Of a stretch of DNA of 5,781 bases, positions 4,858 through 5,781 are shown piece after piece (position 1 is the stretch's first letter; each line of letters opens with the position of its first letter). The stretch is from assembly GCA_028868335.1 (NCBI GenBank), contig JAGWUU010000204.1, positions 1 to 5,781 of the forward strand. The letters run 5' to 3'. This DNA comes from Sphingomonadales bacterium. Its GTDB lineage: Bacteria > Pseudomonadota > Alphaproteobacteria > Sphingomonadales > Sphingomonadaceae. Position numbers and translations under genes: made by a program. A model generated the notes under the pieces. It saw only the letters and a program-made list of their open reading frames with translations. It made no database searches and was not told the origin of the DNA.

Positions 4858-5781
4858 TCAGCGCAGACGCACCGGCATGTAGCGCGAGGGCTGTCCGCGG
4901 GGCTGAACACGCAGCAGGATTGCCGAGCGCCCCTCCGCCTTGGCTGCACGGATCGCGGCTTCAAGGTCGAGGACGGAGGTTACGTCACGATAGTTCGCCG
5001 ACAGAACGATGTCACCGCGCTGAAAGCCGCGCGCCGCCGCATCGGACGATTGGTCGACCTGCGCGATTACCAGGCCCTTGGTGCTGGCAGGCACTCCCAG
5101 TTGCCCGGCAATCTGCGGGGTTAGTGAGAGTACGGAAATGCCCAGTGCCTTTTCGCTGAGCCCCGCGCCCTGCGGCTGTGCCTGATCGTTGGCGTCATCC
5201 TGCTGCGGAGCATTGGGGTTGAAGCTCTGCTGCGCGATCTCGTCCTCGCTCGGACGCTTGCCGACCGTTGCGGTCAGGGTGATGTGCTTGCCCTGGCGGA
5301 TAAGCTCGACCGGGATGCGTTTGCCCGGCGCGGTGTTGGCGACGATGTAGGACAGCGTCTGGTCGGGGCTGACGTCCTTGCCGTCAACCTTGAGCACGAC
5401 GTCTCCCGCCTGGATTCCGGCGCTTGCCGCAGGCTGGCCGGGCTGCACCGACTGGACCAGTTCACCGCGATTGTGCGCGAGGCCCAGCGAATCCGCGACG
5501 TCCTCCGTCACCGGCTGTATCTGCACGCCAAGGTAACCGCGGTCGATGGTCTGGCCCCTGATCAACTTGTCGACGATCGGCGCGGCAGTCTCGGCGGGAA
5601 TGGCAAAACCGATCCCGACCGATCCGCCGGTGGGCGAGAAGATCGCGTTGTTGATGCCGATCACCTGACCCTTCATGTCGAACATCGGTCCGCCCGAATT
5701 GCCCCGGTTGATCGAAGCGTCGGTCTGGAGATAGCGGTCATAGGCGCTGCCCGAACCGGTGCTGCGCGCGATCGCCGAAAG
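4858..5781 (-). CDS. degP: DegP/DegQ (HtrA, Do-family) periplasmic serine protease, C-terminal part
   Basis: The visible 307 residues are the C-terminal two-thirds of a periplasmic protease/chaperone that degrades or refolds misfolded envelope proteins. The reading frame stays open to the window edge, so the signal peptide and the catalytic His and Asp lie outside. The visible part begins LSAIARSTG and reaches the catalytic-serine motif TDASINRGNSGGP (serine codon 5695-5697), then GQVIGINNAIFS and VGIGFAIPA, which finish the trypsin-like domain. PDZ1 starts with GYLGVQIQPV (around 5538 downward) and includes AGIQAGDVVLKVDGKDV. A Gln/Asn/Asp-rich linker (about 5152-5250) leads to PDZ2 (LGISVLSLTP, then RGFQRGDIVLSANYRDV), and the protein ends MPVRLR. 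Two PDZ domains place it with DegP, DegQ and MucD rather than single-PDZ DegS; which of these is its counterpart cannot be told from this part. An internal ATG at 5683-5685 is not the start, because the serine motif lies upstream of it in frame. The gene converges on the penicillin-binding protein gene and shares its terminator. Confidence 0.95.
   Translation of the reverse strand, partial: LSAIARSTGSGSAYDRYLQTDASINRGNSGGPMFDMKGQVIGINNAIFSPTGGSVGIGFAIPAETAAPIVDKLIRGQTIDRGYLGVQIQPVTEDVADSLGLAHNRGELVQSVQPGQPAASAGIQAGDVVLKVDGKDVSPDQTLSYIVANTAPGKRIPVELIRQGKHITLTATVGKRPSEDEIAQQSFNPNAPQQDDANDQAQPQGAGLSEKALGISVLSLTPQIAGQLGVPASTKGLVIAQVDQSSDAAARGFQRGDIVLSANYRDVTSVLDLEAAIRAAKAEGRSAILLRVQPRGQPSRYMPVRLR

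Noticed and set aside
4816..5159. Plus-strand open frames opposite the protease gene
   Set aside because: They begin within or just after the terminator palindrome and run antisense to the PDZ2 domain; the translations have no recognisable features.
5683..5685. Internal ATG as the start of the protease
   Set aside because: The frame is open upstream to the window edge and encodes TDASINRGNSGGP, so this Met lies just after the catalytic serine.

Overview
The window is a high-GC chromosomal segment with tightly packed genes and alphaproteobacterial-looking proteins. The gene set (QmcA/NfeD pair, MsrB, a class A penicillin-binding protein, a DegP/DegQ protease), the GC-rich third codon positions and the protein style suggest Sphingomonadales (Novosphingobium/Erythrobacter/Sphingomonas-like). 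That placement is inference from style, not from a marker gene. I see no mobile element, CRISPR array, tRNA or rRNA.

Layout. (1) 52-1418, plus strand: a two-gene unit, a membrane-anchored SPFH/stomatin-like protein (QmcA type) followed by a short NfeD-family membrane protein, joined by an ATGA start/stop overlap. (2) 1424-2014, minus strand: a small secreted protein of unknown function, tail to tail with nfeD with only 5 bases between the stop codons. (3) 2015-2179: a 165-base divergent intergenic region. (4) 2180-2581, plus: msrB, a methionine sulfoxide reductase B with all four zinc cysteines and the catalytic cysteine but no cysteine at the usual resolving position. (5) 2582-2683: a leader with a possible promoter, a small hairpin and a strong but distant Shine-Dalgarno. 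(6) 2684-4774, plus: a bifunctional class A penicillin-binding protein. (7) 4797-4834: a perfect 38-bp palindrome that serves as a bidirectional terminator between convergent genes. (8) 4858 to the window end, minus: the C-terminal part of a DegP/DegQ (HtrA, Do-family) periplasmic protease, with the catalytic-serine motif and two PDZ domains; its start lies outside the window.

How the genes relate: most products act at or in the cell envelope (membrane microdomain scaffold plus partner, secreted protein, peptidoglycan synthase, periplasmic quality-control protease), and MsrB repairs oxidised methionine. Each gene is a housekeeping type and the shared theme is loose. I do not see a convincing new multi-gene system. 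The points most worth a second look are the resolving-cysteine-less MsrB, the uncharacterised secreted protein, the long perfect terminator palindrome and the unusual translation-start region of the penicillin-binding protein.
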